Assembly (NCBI GenBank): GCA_013178415.1
Contig: JABLXA010000011.1
Coordinates: 1-64,000 of the forward strand
DNA: 64,000 bases
DNA from: Bacillota bacterium
GTDB taxonomy: Bacteria; Bacillota; SHA-98; Ch115
Direction of reading: 5' to 3'
The notes beneath the pieces are model-generated. The model ran no database searches and was not told the origin of the DNA. It saw nothing but the letters and a program-made list of their open reading frames with translations. Below are positions 26,277 to 36,497 of this stretch, in pieces (position 1 is the stretch's first letter; every line of letters begins with the position of its first letter). A program made the translations under genes and the position numbers.

Positions 26277-26777
26277 TTATTCTGACCAGCCGCTCAGGCT
26301 CCCATACAATGCTACACCTTGGTTGATTTCGGGATGCCTTACAATGTCTTTCAAGCTTTCCCCGGTGGGATTCTTAAGATCGGGAGTCAATTCTGACAGA
26401 GGAACCAAGACGAACCCTCGTTCCCACATTCGCGGATGAGGGATAGTCAGCTTCTCATCATTCAGAGTGAGAGAATCGTATAAGAGGATATCGAGGTCAA
26501 TGACGCGCGGGCCCCAGCGAGTTCGCCTTTCGCGCCCCAGTCGCTGTTCTATATTGAGTAGACCGTCAAGGAGGTCAAACGGTCCAAGAGAAGTCTCAAC
26601 TTCCGCCACCATATTCAGAAACTTTGGCTGGTCTTTGTAGCCCCATGGTTCAGTTTCATAGACACGTGATGTCCGTAAAATCCAGATACCAGAAAAGCTC
26701 CGGACGAGACTTAGTGCTCCTTCGAGATTTCGCTGCCTGTCCCCGAGATTAGAGCCAACGCCAATGTAGGCGATCAC
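26277..26777 (-). CDS. folK: 2-amino-4-hydroxy-6-hydroxymethyldihydropteridine pyrophosphokinase
   Basis: 166 residues. It begins AYIGVGSNLGDRQRNLEGAL, the HPPK pterin/ATP-binding start, and carries YETEPWGYKDQPKFLNMV near 44-61 and the signature RWGPRVIDLDILLY near 87-100 with the two Mg-binding aspartates. IPHPRMWERGFVLVPL near 113 is also diagnostic. It transfers pyrophosphate from ATP to hydroxymethyldihydropterin in tetrahydrofolate synthesis. It overlaps folB by four bases, the third gene of folP-folB-folK. Confidence 0.96.
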   Translation of the reverse strand: MIAYIGVGSNLGDRQRNLEGALSLVRSFSGIWILRTSRVYETEPWGYKDQPKFLNMVAEVETSLGPFDLLDGLLNIEQRLGRERRTRWGPRVIDLDILLYDSLTLNDEKLTIPHPRMWERGFVLVPLSELTPDLKNPTGESLKDIVRHPEINQGVALYGSLSGWSE

Positions 26778-27142
26778 TGCTCAGGCCTCCTGGTGATCTC
26801 CACCTGAACATAACCGAGAAGTCCGCCAAGAGGAGCATGAGGTTTACGCACCCTGACCGTCACTTCGCGAACGGCATAGGCAGCCAGGATCTCCTGACAA
26901 ATGGTCTCCGCCAGGGTTTCAATAAGGTTGAACTCCCTCTCCTCCACAATGTCCTTGACAAGGGTATAAACGTCCACATAGTTGACAGACAATTCCACAT
27001 CATCCATTTGCGCAGCTTGAGAAAGATCCGTGACCATCTCCACATCCACTTCAAATCGTTGACCCAATTCTTTCTCCGCGCTAAAAGCCCCATGATATCC
27101 ATAGAATACCATGTCCTTCAAGAGAATCTTATCTTCACCCAT
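26774..27142 (-). CDS. folB: Dihydroneopterin aldolase
   Basis: 122 residues, normal for FolB. It opens with KILLKDMVFYGYHGAFSAEKELGQRFEVDVEM, in which the Tyr-His-Gly and the conserved Glu bind the pterin. SVNYVDVYTLVKDIVEEREFNLIETLAE near 48-75 supplies the partner site of the octamer, and VRVRKPHAPLGG near 98 contains the conserved catalytic Lys. It cleaves dihydroneopterin to hydroxymethyldihydropterin and glycolaldehyde. It overlaps folP by eight bases and folK by four, indicating translational coupling. Confidence 0.96.
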   Translation of the reverse strand: MGEDKILLKDMVFYGYHGAFSAEKELGQRFEVDVEMVTDLSQAAQMDDVELSVNYVDVYTLVKDIVEEREFNLIETLAETICQEILAAYAVREVTVRVRKPHAPLGGLLGYVQVEITRRPEQ

Positions 27143-28355
27143 TTTGCTCCCCCTCTCGGACTATCGCGTCGGTCATGCGCACCATCCTCGCAGTTCTCTT
27201 TACATCGTGCACTCTTACTATATCTGCTCCACCGGCTATTGCCAGGGCGACCGTTGCCATAGTTCCATCATCGCGTTCCTCGATAGACTGCCCAACTATC
27301 CGGGCAATGAATGATTTTCGTGATGTGCCAACCAAAATGGGGTATCCAAGCGCTCGAAACTCCCGCAGTCGTCTCAGGATCTCCAAGTTATGCTCGGGGA
27401 GCTTTCCAAATCCAATACCAGGATCCAGTATGATCTTCTCGGGTTTGATTCCAGCCGAGATTGCACGTTCCACCGCATCCTCAAAAAAGGAGATAATATC
27501 TGACACTACATCATGATATTGGGGATTCCGTTGCATTGTTCCGGGTTCCCCCAACATATGCATGAGAATCATCGGCACCCCGAAATCCGCTGCCACGCGA
27601 CCAAGATCCGGGTCAAACCTCAAAGCGCTGATATCATTGATTACGCTTGCCCCGGCCTCTATCGCCCTGCGAGCCACCTCCGCCTTATAAGTATCTACCG
27701 AAATGGGAATGTTTATCTCCCGGGAAAGCCGCTCTACAACGGGGATTACCCTCCTGAGTTCCTCATCGCAGGGCACTCGCTCTGACCCGGGACGAGTCGA
27801 TTCGCCGCCGATGTCAATTATGTCGGCTCCCTCTGCCACAAGGGTTTTGGCATGCTCAACCGCAGCAAAGGGATCCATGTATTTTCCTCCATCAGAAAAT
27901 GAATCAGGGGTCACATTTACGATGCCCATAACATAGGTCCGCGCGCCGGGCCGGAATACATGCTCATTCCATTTAACCTCAGGGAGATATCGGCTTTCGC
28001 ATCGTCTCAGGGCTTCTTCTATCTTATCAGCAATCTCCCTGAGCCCGAAAGGTTGTCGTTTGAGGGTTGCAAGGGCTTCGTCAAACTGGCGCAAGGTTCC
28101 CAGAAGAAGAACATCCGCCGCTTCTACCGACAGGCTGGCTACACCTTCACTGGTCGCGGCCTCGCCCCCTTTTGCCAGCATCTCCTGTTTCAGGAGGATG
28201 GCAGCTTTTATGGGAACTTGCGAGAGCTTGACAGCCCGAAAGACAGCCTTAGGAGCCATTATCCGGATCCCTTCTGGAGAGACGGAAAGGCGCTCCATTT
28301 CCTCCCGGGCGCGTTTTATATTTGGAATATCTATAATCCTGACATTGACATTCAT
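27135..28355 (-). CDS. folP: Dihydropteroate synthase with N-terminal extension
   Basis: 406 residues. The catalytic barrel occupies about 140-400: VMGIVNVTPDSFSDGGKY, then DIIDIGGESTRPGS, VDTYKAEVARRAIEAGA, ILDPGIGFGK and LVGTSRKSFI, all standard sites for pterin pyrophosphate and p-aminobenzoate. The first 135 residues, with LGTLRQFDEALATLKRQPFG, form an extra alpha/beta domain found in a subset of clostridial enzymes, whose role is not established. It heads folP-folB-folK and is divergent from the shikimate/aromatic operon, whose product chorismate feeds p-aminobenzoate synthesis. Confidence 0.95.
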   Translation of the reverse strand: MNVNVRIIDIPNIKRAREEMERLSVSPEGIRIMAPKAVFRAVKLSQVPIKAAILLKQEMLAKGGEAATSEGVASLSVEAADVLLLGTLRQFDEALATLKRQPFGLREIADKIEEALRRCESRYLPEVKWNEHVFRPGARTYVMGIVNVTPDSFSDGGKYMDPFAAVEHAKTLVAEGADIIDIGGESTRPGSERVPCDEELRRVIPVVERLSREINIPISVDTYKAEVARRAIEAGASVINDISALRFDPDLGRVAADFGVPMILMHMLGEPGTMQRNPQYHDVVSDIISFFEDAVERAISAGIKPEKIILDPGIGFGKLPEHNLEILRRLREFRALGYPILVGTSRKSFIARIVGQSIEERDDGTMATVALAIAGGADIVRVHDVKRTARMVRMTDAIVREGEQNG

Positions 28356-28567
28356 AGCAGATTCATTATATGCGAATCATGACCATATGGCAAGCATTGG
28401 TGATTTCTTCGGTCATCTCGATCAGAAGGCTGGCGATTCGTTTGGCCATTTCTATCCAAAGGGCCTGAACGATCAATGCGAAGAGCCGACGAATGCATGT
28501 CATATTATTCAAATATCGTATCTCAAGATGTCCAACAAAAAGTTTTTCGTATAAATTCGTCCACCAC

Positions 28568-28596
28568 TTGATGAAATTCGTATTGCATGGTATACT
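28568..28596 (+). promoter_or_regulatory. Sigma-A promoter of the aromatic amino acid operon
   Basis: TTGATG (28568-28573) and TATACT (28591-28596) are separated by exactly 17 bases, 56 bases before the aroH start. The short leader leaves no room for a T-box or attenuator peptide. ATACCGATAC...GGTAT inverted arms lie in the early leader. Confidence 0.75.
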
Positions 28597-28651
28597 GACC
28601 ATTAATATACCGATACAAGTCCGGTCCGGTATCAGGAGGAGGATTTGAGGA

Positions 28652-29041
28652 ATGCGCCTGAGGGGTGCAAGGGGAGCGATCGTCGTCAAAGAGAATTCAT
28701 CTGAAGCCATCATAGAGGGCACGAAAGAGCTTCTGAACAAGATGATAAGCGAAAATCACATCGATATTGGAGATATAGGAGCCATAATCTTTTCATCGAC
28801 CCCTGATCTCGACGCTGCCTTTCCTGCAGCCGGAGCGAGGGAGCTTGGTCTTTCTCTGGTGCCTCTTTTCTGCTGCAGCGAGATAGATGTCACAGGATCT
28901 CTCGATAGATGCATAAGGATTCTTATCCTTTTCAGCAGTGACAAGCGCCTTGATGAAATAAAACATGTCTATTTGGGAGAGGCAGAAAATCTCAGGCCCG
29001 ATTTAGCTCAATATTCCAACGACCCGGAGCAACCTGATTGA
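28652..29041 (+). CDS. aroH: Chorismate mutase, AroH type
   Basis: 129 residues of the monofunctional trimeric chorismate mutase fold known from Bacillus subtilis. It starts MRLRGARGAIVVKENSSEAI and carries SSTPDLDAAFPAAGARELG near 50-68 and VPLFCCSEIDVTGSLDRCIR near 72-91, which include the active-site Arg and Cys/Glu positions; VYLGEAENLRPD closes the fold. It converts chorismate to prephenate for Phe and Tyr. It is the first gene of a nine-gene operon, preceded by AGGAGGAGG. Confidence 0.95.
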   Translation: MRLRGARGAIVVKENSSEAIIEGTKELLNKMISENHIDIGDIGAIIFSSTPDLDAAFPAAGARELGLSLVPLFCCSEIDVTGSLDRCIRILILFSSDKRLDEIKHVYLGEAENLRPDLAQYSNDPEQPD

Positions 29042-29059
29042 ACACGGTGGTGAATTCAA

Positions 29060-30076
29060 GTGATCATCATTATGAATCGTGACGCAACTCAAGAAGATAT
29101 TAAGAGAGTGGAGGAGAGGATTAGTATGGCAGGACTTTCTCTTCACCTCTCTCAAGGTTCTGAGAGGACCATTATTGGCGTCGTGGGGGATGTCCGCCAG
29201 ATCTTGCCTGACTCAATCAAAGCGCTCCCAGGCGTGGAAAGGGTTGTCCGTATTCTCCATCCATTCAAGCTGGCGAGCCGTGATTTCAAACCCGAGCCCA
29301 CCATAGTCAAGCTTGACAATGGGGCAGAGATCGGGTCCAGGCAGCTGGTCGTGATGGCTGGTCCCTGCGCAGTTGAAGACGAAGACACATTGATGGAAGT
29401 AGCGATAAAGGTCAAGGCCGCAGGCGCGACCATCCTCAGGGGCGGCGCCTTCAAGCCCAGGACATCACCATATAATTTCAGAGGCCTTGGAGAGGAGGGT
29501 CTCAAGATGCTGGCCAGAGTGCGGGAAGGAACAGGGCTGCCTGTGATCACCGAAGTCCTGTCCCCGCAAGACGTGGATCTTGTCTCAAAGTATGCGGACA
29601 TATTGCAGATAGGCGCAAGGAATATGCAAAACTTCAGTCTACTGCAGACTGTCGCGAAAGTACGAAAGCCGGTGCTGCTGAAACGAGGCCTCGCGAATTC
29701 CATCGAGGAATGGTTGATGTCTGCAGAATACATCCTCTCTGGCGGCAATGATCAGGTGATCCTGTGCGAAAGAGGAATTCGGACCTTTGAGACTTACACC
29801 CGCAACACGCTTGACCTTAGTGCAGTCCCGCTGGTGAAAAAGCTGAGCCATCTTCCTATATTGGTCGACCCCAGCCATGGGACTGGATCACGCGATCTTG
29901 TCATTCCCATGAGCAGGGCCGCTGTGGCCGCCGGGGCTGATGGCTTACTGGTGGAAGTTCACCCTTATCCTGAGAAAGCCCTGTCTGATGGACCGCAATC
30001 CCTCAAGCCCGAGGGCTTCGAGCAGCTGATGAATGAAATCAAACCTGTGGCGCAAGCGGTAGGAAGGATCGCTTGA
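29060..30076 (+). CDS. aroF: 3-deoxy-7-phosphoheptulonate synthase (type I-beta)
   Basis: 338 residues. Residues 1-70 form the ferredoxin-like regulatory domain of Thermotoga/AroF-type DAHP synthases, which mediates Tyr/Phe feedback. The barrel follows: [19 protein letters not shown] near 93, [19 protein letters not shown] near 125, [13 protein letters not shown] near 190, [12 protein letters not shown] near 207, and [16 protein letters not shown] near 268. It condenses phosphoenolpyruvate with erythrose 4-phosphate and is the committed step of the shikimate pathway. The start is GTG. In the same operon are all downstream enzymes to prephenate products. Confidence 0.96.
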   Translation: MIIIMNRDATQEDIKRVEERISMAGLSLHLSQGSERTIIGVVGDVRQILPDSIKALPGVERVVRILHPFKLASRDFKPEPTIVKLDNGAEIGSRQLVVMAGPCAVEDEDTLMEVAIKVKAAGATILRGGAFKPRTSPYNFRGLGEEGLKMLARVREGTGLPVITEVLSPQDVDLVSKYADILQIGARNMQNFSLLQTVAKVRKPVLLKRGLANSIEEWLMSAEYILSGGNDQVILCERGIRTFETYTRNTLDLSAVPLVKKLSHLPILVDPSHGTGSRDLVIPMSRAAVAAGADGLLVEVHPYPEKALSDGPQSLKPEGFEQLMNEIKPVAQAVGRIA

Positions 30077-30097
30077 TAGGAGGTGACGCTTGAGCAA

Positions 30098-30994
30098 ATG
30101 GGAGAGGAATCCCCGCGCAGGCTCACAGTGACCATCGTTGGCATGGGTCTCATGGGCGGTTCCCTTGGGATGGCCCTCTATGAAAATGAGCCTAAATATG
30201 AAATCATCGGTGTCGACAGAAATAAAGACACTCTTGCAAGGGCGATAGAAAAGCATGCCGCTCACAGAACAGTCGCAGATATTTCGGAGGCCGCCCCTTT
30301 CACCGATATCCTTGTGCTGGCGACGCCGATCCGTGAAATGCCGCACCTCGCTCAAGAGGCAGCGCCACATATGCGCCCGGGCAGCATTGTGACAGACCTG
30401 GGTAGCACAAAGGCCTACCTGGCAAAGGAAATGCCTGCAAGGCTTCCCGGGAGCATCACATACATAGGTGGCCATCCGATGGCCGGCTCTGAGAAAAGCG
30501 GGATAGAGGCAGCCCGGAAGGATCTTCTTAAAGGCGCGACTTACGTGCTCTGCCCGCCTGATGGCATCCAGGAAGATTCCAGAGAACTCTTGACCCTGCG
30601 CCAGATGGTGAGGGTGGCTGGCGCAAGAGAGATTTTCATGGAACCAGAACAGCATGATATATATGTGGCGATCGTCAGTCACCTCCCGTATCTATGCTCC
30701 GTCGCCCTGGCAGGGCTAGCGCTCAAAAAGTCCCAGGATTTCCCGAGTTTATCGCGGCTTATGGCAGGGGGTTTCAGGGATTCCACCAGGACCGCCAGTC
30801 GAGATCCTCTGGTGGGGGCTGACATATGCCTCACAAATCCCGAGGCGCTTGAAAACATGGCATCTGAATTCAACTCTATCATAGAGGAGATCATGTCCAT
30901 GGTGAGAAAACAGGATATAGAGGGCCTGAGACAAAAGCTGAGGGAAATAAAGTTATTTCGTGATTCTCTGAAGTTCCCGCCCAGTTCTAATTGA
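30098..30994 (+). CDS. tyrA: Prephenate dehydrogenase
   Basis: 298 residues from the ATG at 30098. The NAD-binding Rossmann motif is VTIVGMGLMGGSLGMAL near the N-terminus; LVLATPIREM near 76 and DLGSTKAYL near 100 follow, then the substrate-site GGHPMAGSEKSGIEAA near 123, with the conserved His and Ser. It oxidatively decarboxylates prephenate to 4-hydroxyphenylpyruvate for tyrosine. No ACT domain follows, so feedback would act elsewhere. AGGAGG lies 14 bases before the ATG; a GTG at 30083 overlaps that site and is unlikely. It is the third gene of the aromatic operon. Confidence 0.94.
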   Translation: MGEESPRRLTVTIVGMGLMGGSLGMALYENEPKYEIIGVDRNKDTLARAIEKHAAHRTVADISEAAPFTDILVLATPIREMPHLAQEAAPHMRPGSIVTDLGSTKAYLAKEMPARLPGSITYIGGHPMAGSEKSGIEAARKDLLKGATYVLCPPDGIQEDSRELLTLRQMVRVAGAREIFMEPEQHDIYVAIVSHLPYLCSVALAGLALKKSQDFPSLSRLMAGGFRDSTRTASRDPLVGADICLTNPEALENMASEFNSIIEEIMSMVRKQDIEGLRQKLREIKLFRDSLKFPPSSN

Positions 30995-31057
30995 GCTACG
31001 GTCTCGTGGAGCCGAAATCTTAGTATGTAGATCCTGATCGGAGGGGAGAGTTTTTCT

Positions 31058-32380
31058 TTGAACCGCCAAGTATCATCTTGTGGCCCGCTCAAGGGGGAAA
31101 TCAGGGTTCCCGGGGACAAGTCAATATCTCATCGCGCAGCCATATTAGGCTCAATAGCCCATGGTATCACTATAATTCATGGTTATGCCAGCGGCATAGA
31201 CTGCCAGAGCACTCTTCAATGCCTCAGAGATCTAGGAGTGGAGGTCAAACATATCAAAGAAGAAGCTGAGTCCATGAGCCAGCACATGATTCTGATCCAT
31301 GGCAAGGGCCCATCCGGCCTTCAAGAGCCGCAAGATGTGCTGGACGCAGGCAATTCCGGGACCACAATCAGGCTTATGGCGGGAGTCCTGGCCTCTTCGG
31401 ATTTCTTTTCCGTGATAACTGGTGATGCATCTCTCAGGCGGCGTCCTATGGCTAGAGTCATCGAACCTCTCAGAGAAATGGGCGCGACCATATTTGGACG
31501 GGGCGGCTCAAAATATGCTCCCCTGGCCATCAAGGGAGCGGCTCTCCGTCCTATCACATGGAACGCCCCTGTCGCCAGCGCGCAGCTCAAATCATGCATC
31601 CTGCTTGCGGGATTGCTCGGCGGTGGAGCCACAGTGGTGGAGCCGGCAATCTCGAGGGATCATACAGAGAGAATGCTGAGGTTCTTCGGCATCCAGGTGC
31701 ACGAAAGCTTTGGTGGTGGCGAGCATACGGTGAGCGTGGATGGAAATAAGGAATTCAGCGGCAAAGAGATCTTCATACCTGGCGATATCTCTTCGGCAGC
31801 TTTTCTATTAGCAGCCGCTGCGCTGGTTCCCGGATCGTCTATAGTCGTGCGTGACGTGGGGATCAACCCAACGCGCGCTGGTTTCCTCGACTGCCTGAGA
31901 TCCATGGGCAATGAAGCCAAATATCTCGATGAACGTTCTGATGGGCCAGAGCCAGTGGCGGATATCGCCGTATCCTACGGACAGCTAAAAGGCATTACAA
32001 TTGAAGGCCCTGCAATACCGGGTGTGATAGATGAGATACCTATTCTTGCCGTGATGGCGACTCAGGCCGAAGGGGAAACCATCATCCGGGGGGCAGGCGA
32101 GTTAAGGGCAAAGGAAAGTGACAGGATTGCAGCTCTTGCCTCTGAGCTTACGAAAATCGGAGGGAGGGTCCGGGAGCTTCCGGATGGAATAGTGATCTCG
32201 GGCAAGACGCCAATAAGGGGCGGCGTCACTTGCTCGAGCCATGGCGATCACCGAGTTGCCATGGCCTTGGCGATAGCAGGCCTGATTTCATCTGAACCAA
32301 TTGTCATAGAGGGAGCTGAATGCGTTGATATCTCATTCCCAGGATTTTGGGAGACCCTTGATGCCCTTACGGGGAATTGA
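31058..32380 (+). CDS. aroA: 5-enolpyruvylshikimate-3-phosphate synthase
   Basis: 440 residues of the two-domain EPSP synthase fold. It has GEIRVPGDKSISHRAAILG near residues 14-32 (phosphoenolpyruvate and shikimate-3-phosphate ligands), LDAGNSGTTIRLMAGVL near 92-108, SAQLKSCILLAG near 173, and LRAKESDRIAALASEL near 350. The 92-108 block has the G(N/T)SGTT form with Thr, without the glyphosate-insensitive Ala signature of class II being evident to me. The start is TTG after GGAGGGGAGA. The 3-prime end overlaps aroE by 20 bases. Confidence 0.96.
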   Translation: MNRQVSSCGPLKGEIRVPGDKSISHRAAILGSIAHGITIIHGYASGIDCQSTLQCLRDLGVEVKHIKEEAESMSQHMILIHGKGPSGLQEPQDVLDAGNSGTTIRLMAGVLASSDFFSVITGDASLRRRPMARVIEPLREMGATIFGRGGSKYAPLAIKGAALRPITWNAPVASAQLKSCILLAGLLGGGATVVEPAISRDHTERMLRFFGIQVHESFGGGEHTVSVDGNKEFSGKEIFIPGDISSAAFLLAAAALVPGSSIVVRDVGINPTRAGFLDCLRSMGNEAKYLDERSDGPEPVADIAVSYGQLKGITIEGPAIPGVIDEIPILAVMATQAEGETIIRGAGELRAKESDRIAALASELTKIGGRVRELPDGIVISGKTPIRGGVTCSSHGDHRVAMALAIAGLISSEPIVIEGAECVDISFPGFWETLDALTGN

Positions 32381-33278
32381 TAGCAGTACAAAACTAGTAT
32401 GTCTTTTGGGATACCCTGTCGCGCATAGCCTCTCGCCAGCCATGCATAATGCAGCATTCAGGCATCTCGGGCTCAATATCTGCTACATGTCTTTTCAGGT
32501 GCAAAAGGAAAGATTGGCGGACGCAATGGCCGGTATCCGCGGACTGGGGATGGTCGGCGCTAACGTCACCGTGCCCCACAAGGTGGAAGCATTGGGCCTG
32601 ATGGATTCACTTTCCCCTGACGCTCAAAGGATCGGCGCCGTGAATACCATCATAAACCAGGACGGGCGGCTGATAGGGCATAATACGGATGGCTACGGCT
32701 TGCTAAGAGCGCTTGAGGACGCGGGATATGAGCCCGAGGGCGAAGAAGTGGTCATCGCCGGGGCTGGGGGCGCTGCAAGAGCTTGCGCGCTGACCCTTGC
32801 AGGGGCCGGAGCGGCACGAATATTGATAGTGAACAGGACCCTGAACAAGGCAGAGGACCTGGCTGAACAGGTGAGAAGGGCTGAGGTCCAGTTAGGCACG
32901 CCGCAGCAGACTGAAAAAGTAGTAAATCATGCGACCGTGTGCAAGGCGTTTCCGCTGGCGAAACTGAAGGACCTTATGAAAGACGCGGGCCTTCTCATAA
33001 ATGCCACGTCTGTAGGCCTCAAATCTGCGGGAGACTGTATCGTAGATGATCCTGGGGCTATTCGCAAGGATATGGTAGTTTGCGATCTTGTCTATAGGCG
33101 CGGAATGCCAAAAGGCAAGACACGGCTTATTGAGATAGCTGAGATGGCTGGCGCCAGGACGGTCCTGGGCCTTTCAATCCTTCTCTATCAAGGGGTTAAA
33201 GCTTTTGAGTTGTGGATGAACCAGGAGGCTCCCGTGCAAGTCATGCGCAGGGCGCTTGAGATCTCAGTGGAAAGGTAG
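32361..33278 (+). CDS. aroE: Shikimate dehydrogenase
   Basis: 305 residues from the ATG inside the end of aroA. Substrate-binding [17 protein letters not shown] near 16-32, [13 protein letters not shown] near 68 with the catalytic Lys, and the NADP-binding [19 protein letters not shown] near 131 are all present. LINATSVGL near 219 and QGVKAFELW near the end complete the family pattern. The protein is about 20-30 residues longer than typical AroE, from an insertion near 165-205. It reduces 3-dehydroshikimate. Translational coupling to aroA is likely. Confidence 0.95.
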   Translation: MPLRGIDSSTKLVCLLGYPVAHSLSPAMHNAAFRHLGLNICYMSFQVQKERLADAMAGIRGLGMVGANVTVPHKVEALGLMDSLSPDAQRIGAVNTIINQDGRLIGHNTDGYGLLRALEDAGYEPEGEEVVIAGAGGAARACALTLAGAGAARILIVNRTLNKAEDLAEQVRRAEVQLGTPQQTEKVVNHATVCKAFPLAKLKDLMKDAGLLINATSVGLKSAGDCIVDDPGAIRKDMVVCDLVYRRGMPKGKTRLIEIAEMAGARTVLGLSILLYQGVKAFELWMNQEAPVQVMRRALEISVER

Positions 33279-33286
33279 GAACGCAG

Positions 33287-34411
33287 GTGGGTAGATTCAG
33301 GTTTTATACTGCAGGTGAATCCCATGGGAAGGGGCTCATCGCCCTCATGGAAGGGATCCCTGCGGGCCTCAGAGTCTCCAACGATGGGATAGATCTCCAA
33401 CTTGCCAGGAGACAGGCGGGTTACGGTCGCGGGGACAGGATGAAAATCGAACATGATCGCGTTGAGATAATATCTGGAATCAGGCATGGAATCACGCTAG
33501 GAAGCCCTATTTCCTTATTGATCTGGAATAAGGATTGGGAAAACTGGAAGCAGGTGATGTCGCACGACCCGGCGGATGCGGGGAAATCCATCCCTGTTAC
33601 GGTTCCAAGGCCAGGGCACGCGGATCTCGCAGGCATTCTGAAGTACGACCATCATGACATACGGAATGTTCTTGAAAGGGCTTCCGCCCGAGAGACTGCA
33701 GCCAGGGTTGCTGCCGGAGCCATCGCCAGAATACTTTTGGCGGAGTTCGGCATCCAGATAGAAAGCCGCGTGCTGGATATTGGCGGAATCAGTGCAAAGG
33801 CTGAGCAGCAGATCATCGCCGCCATCGATAGGGCTAAGGAAACAGGTGACACTCTTGGAGGAACTTTTGAGGTCATAGCCACTGGAGTTCCCGTAGGCCT
33901 CGGATCATATATCCAATGGGATCAGAGACTGGACGGCAGGATTGCTCAGGCGGTCATGAGCATTCCCGGGGTGAAAGGTGTAGAGATCGGGCTTGGGTTT
34001 CAAGCCTCCAGGTACCCTGGATCACAAGTGCATGATGAGATTTACTTTGATGGCAGGTTTTATCGAAAGACAAACCATGCAGGAGGCCTCGAGGGTGGTG
34101 TAACCAATGGTGAGCCTGTAGTGGTCCGCGCGGCTATGAAACCCATTCCGACCCTCAGAAACCCCCTGAATTCGGTGGATATCGCTTCCGGGGTGCCATC
34201 CCCGGCGCATAGCGAGCGTTCGGATGTATGCGCAGTGCAAGCATGCTCCATTGTAGCGGAAGCCATGGTGGCGCTTTCTTTATGTGAAGCCTTCATTGAC
34301 AAATTCGGCGGGGACAGCCTCGAGGAGATGCGCCGAAATTTCGCTGGATACTTGAAAGGGATAGAGGAGTATATGACAACCCCAGCGACAGGTGGGGATG
34401 CAGGATGTTGA
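33287..34411 (+). CDS. aroC: Chorismate synthase
   Basis: 374 residues. Diagnostic motifs are [19 protein letters not shown] at the start, the flavin-binding [17 protein letters not shown] near 44-60, [35 protein letters not shown]-type sequence near 106-140, and a C-terminal [17 protein letters not shown] segment near 308. It eliminates phosphate from EPSP using reduced FMN, so cells need a flavin reductase in addition. The start is GTG, nine bases after aroE. It overlaps aroKB by seven bases. Confidence 0.96.
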   Translation: MGRFRFYTAGESHGKGLIALMEGIPAGLRVSNDGIDLQLARRQAGYGRGDRMKIEHDRVEIISGIRHGITLGSPISLLIWNKDWENWKQVMSHDPADAGKSIPVTVPRPGHADLAGILKYDHHDIRNVLERASARETAARVAAGAIARILLAEFGIQIESRVLDIGGISAKAEQQIIAAIDRAKETGDTLGGTFEVIATGVPVGLGSYIQWDQRLDGRIAQAVMSIPGVKGVEIGLGFQASRYPGSQVHDEIYFDGRFYRKTNHAGGLEGGVTNGEPVVVRAAMKPIPTLRNPLNSVDIASGVPSPAHSERSDVCAVQACSIVAEAMVALSLCEAFIDKFGGDSLEEMRRNFAGYLKGIEEYMTTPATGGDAGC

Positions 34412-36060
34412 ACATAGCGATAGCTGGTCCCATGGCTTCTGGTAAGACTACCGTGGGGAAGAAACTAGCGCAGAAACTCAGGCGCCCCTTCGTGGATGTT
34501 GACCAGTTCATTGAAGATTCCACCGGGGAAAAGGTGAGTGAGATATTCGCCAAATATGGGGAGTCTTACTTTCGCAAACTCGAAGAGGAGGCCATCGAAA
34601 GACTCGCGGAACTGCGCGGTATTGTGATCGCCCTGGGCGGGGGCGCTGTTATAAGTTCAAAAAATCGGGAAATCCTGGATTCATCAGGAATCGTCGTAAT
34701 GCTTTCAGCCTCCCCGGAAGAAATCCTCAGACGAGTTGGGGAAGATTCTACCAGACCCCTCCTTGCTGGCGATGGGAAACTCGAGAGGATCACGGCTTTA
34801 CTCAAGGAAAGAGAAGATTACTATAAATCTGGCGATCTTTATCTGGACACTACGCAGCTGTCGCCCGATCAAGCGGTGGATAAGATCTGCGCCTTCCTTG
34901 GCAAATTCAACATGCCCGATAATCACTCAGTTGAACAGATTGTGGAGGTCGAAGTTTCGCCGCCATATTCTATCCATATTGGGGCCGGAATATTGGCCAA
35001 AACTGGCCGTATCGTATCAGCCCTTGCTCCCGGGTCAAGGGCCATCATAATAACCAACCCTCTGCTGTCGCAGCTTTATGGATATCGCCTGGAGAAAATC
35101 CTTTCAAGGCATGGTGTCAGCGCCTTTCAATATAAGATTGGCGATGGAGAGCAATTCAAAGAAATGGACCAGGTCATGTCTGTCTATGATTTCATGGCTT
35201 CTCATGGGGTGGGCCGCGACACCATTTTGATCGCCCTCGGAGGCGGGGTGGTGGGGGATCTGGCAGGGTTTGTGGCAGCCACCTATATGCGCGGCATAAG
35301 ATTCATCCAGGTGCCAACCACTCTCCTTGCCCAGGTCGATAGCAGCGTAGGGGGGAAGGTTGCGGTAAATCATCCGAGAGCGAAGAATTTGATAGGCGCA
35401 TTCTACCAGCCTACGGTAGTCATCGCAGACGTGGGCACTCTTCTCTCCTTGTCTGAACGCGAGTACCGGGAAGGCCTGGCTGAGGTAGTGAAGTATGGAG
35501 TAATTTGGGATTCACATTTCTTCACCTACCTGGAAAAAAATATAGAAGCCATTCTACGCCGGGATACAGATCTCCTCACGGATCTTGTATATCGTTGCTG
35601 CAGTATCAAGGCAGAGGTCGTAAGCCAGGACGAACGGGACCATGGCATCAGGGCCTATCTCAATTTCGGCCATACGATCGGGCATGCCATCGAGGCTCTG
35701 GCAGGGTATGGAACGCTCAGGCATGGCGAGGCGATAAGCCTTGGCATGATGGCTGCCATGAGGCTCGCCATAAGGCTTGGCCTTGCGCCAGCAGCGGATC
35801 TTACAAAGCTCGAAAGACTGCTGGGGGGATTTGGGCTTCCTATTGAGATAAGGGAACATCTTGGTCAGGTTCGAGACCAGACGGCCATGGCGGAAAAGAG
35901 ATCGCAGGTGATCCAAGAGCTTATGGATCATATGGCCCTCGACAAAAAGGCAAAGGGCGGCAAACTGAGGTTTATCCTGCCCAGACGAATCGGTGAAGTC
36001 ACGGAGATGGAAATATCAGATGTTGTTATCCGGTCTCTTCTGGAGGAGATGCTATGCTGA
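34405..36060 (+). CDS. aroKB: Shikimate kinase / 3-dehydroquinate synthase fusion
   Basis: 551 residues encoding two enzymes of the pathway. Residues 1-170 are shikimate kinase: P-loop [26 protein letters not shown] for the shikimate site, and ALGGGAVI. Residues about 185-551 are 3-dehydroquinate synthase: [20 protein letters not shown] near 285, [19 protein letters not shown] near 312, [14 protein letters not shown] near 357, and the Zn-binding [14 protein letters not shown] and [10 protein letters not shown] near 417-440. A similar fusion is known from Thermotoga. The kinase domain is step five and the synthase domain step two, so direct channelling is not obvious; co-expression is. Confidence 0.96.
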   Translation: MLNIAIAGPMASGKTTVGKKLAQKLRRPFVDVDQFIEDSTGEKVSEIFAKYGESYFRKLEEEAIERLAELRGIVIALGGGAVISSKNREILDSSGIVVMLSASPEEILRRVGEDSTRPLLAGDGKLERITALLKEREDYYKSGDLYLDTTQLSPDQAVDKICAFLGKFNMPDNHSVEQIVEVEVSPPYSIHIGAGILAKTGRIVSALAPGSRAIIITNPLLSQLYGYRLEKILSRHGVSAFQYKIGDGEQFKEMDQVMSVYDFMASHGVGRDTILIALGGGVVGDLAGFVAATYMRGIRFIQVPTTLLAQVDSSVGGKVAVNHPRAKNLIGAFYQPTVVIADVGTLLSLSEREYREGLAEVVKYGVIWDSHFFTYLEKNIEAILRRDTDLLTDLVYRCCSIKAEVVSQDERDHGIRAYLNFGHTIGHAIEALAGYGTLRHGEAISLGMMAAMRLAIRLGLAPAADLTKLERLLGGFGLPIEIREHLGQVRDQTAMAEKRSQVIQELMDHMALDKKAKGGKLRFILPRRIGEVTEMEISDVVIRSLLEEMLC

Positions 36061-36497
36061 ATATACTGGTGATCCACGGGCCGAATCTAAATCTCCTGGG
36101 GCAGCGAGAACCAGGAATATATGGAAGAGCATCCCTGAATGAGATAAATCAGCGAATGCTGGACTATGCGCAAGGTAAGGGCATTACCCTCAAGATCATC
36201 CAATCAAATCATGAAGGCGAGATAATCGATGCAATACAACAAGCTGCTGGGTGGGCGACAGGGATCGTCATAAACCCGGGAGCGTATACCCATTACAGTT
36301 ATGCTATAAGAGACGCCTTAGCAGCTGTGAAAATACCGGCCATCGAGGTCCACCTGTCCAACATTCACGCGAGGGAAGAATTCCGGCACACCTCGGTCAC
36401 GGCGCCTGTGACAAAGGGCCAGATAATCGGCCTGGGCCCGATGGGATATATTCTGGCCCTGGAATTTCTGGCGTCAGATGGGGGTGACGTGGAATGA
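36054..36497 (+). CDS. aroQ: 3-dehydroquinate dehydratase, type II
   Basis: 147 residues of the dodecameric type II dehydroquinase. It opens [23 protein letters not shown] with the catalytic Tyr in the lid loop, then QSNHEGEIIDAIQQA near 45, INPGAYTHYSYAIRDAL near 72, and EVHLSNIHAREEFRHTSV near 97 with the catalytic His. It removes water from 3-dehydroquinate by an enolate mechanism. It overlaps aroKB by seven bases and pheA by four. Confidence 0.96.
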   Translation: MLNILVIHGPNLNLLGQREPGIYGRASLNEINQRMLDYAQGKGITLKIIQSNHEGEIIDAIQQAAGWATGIVINPGAYTHYSYAIRDALAAVKIPAIEVHLSNIHAREEFRHTSVTAPVTKGQIIGLGPMGYILALEFLASDGGDVE

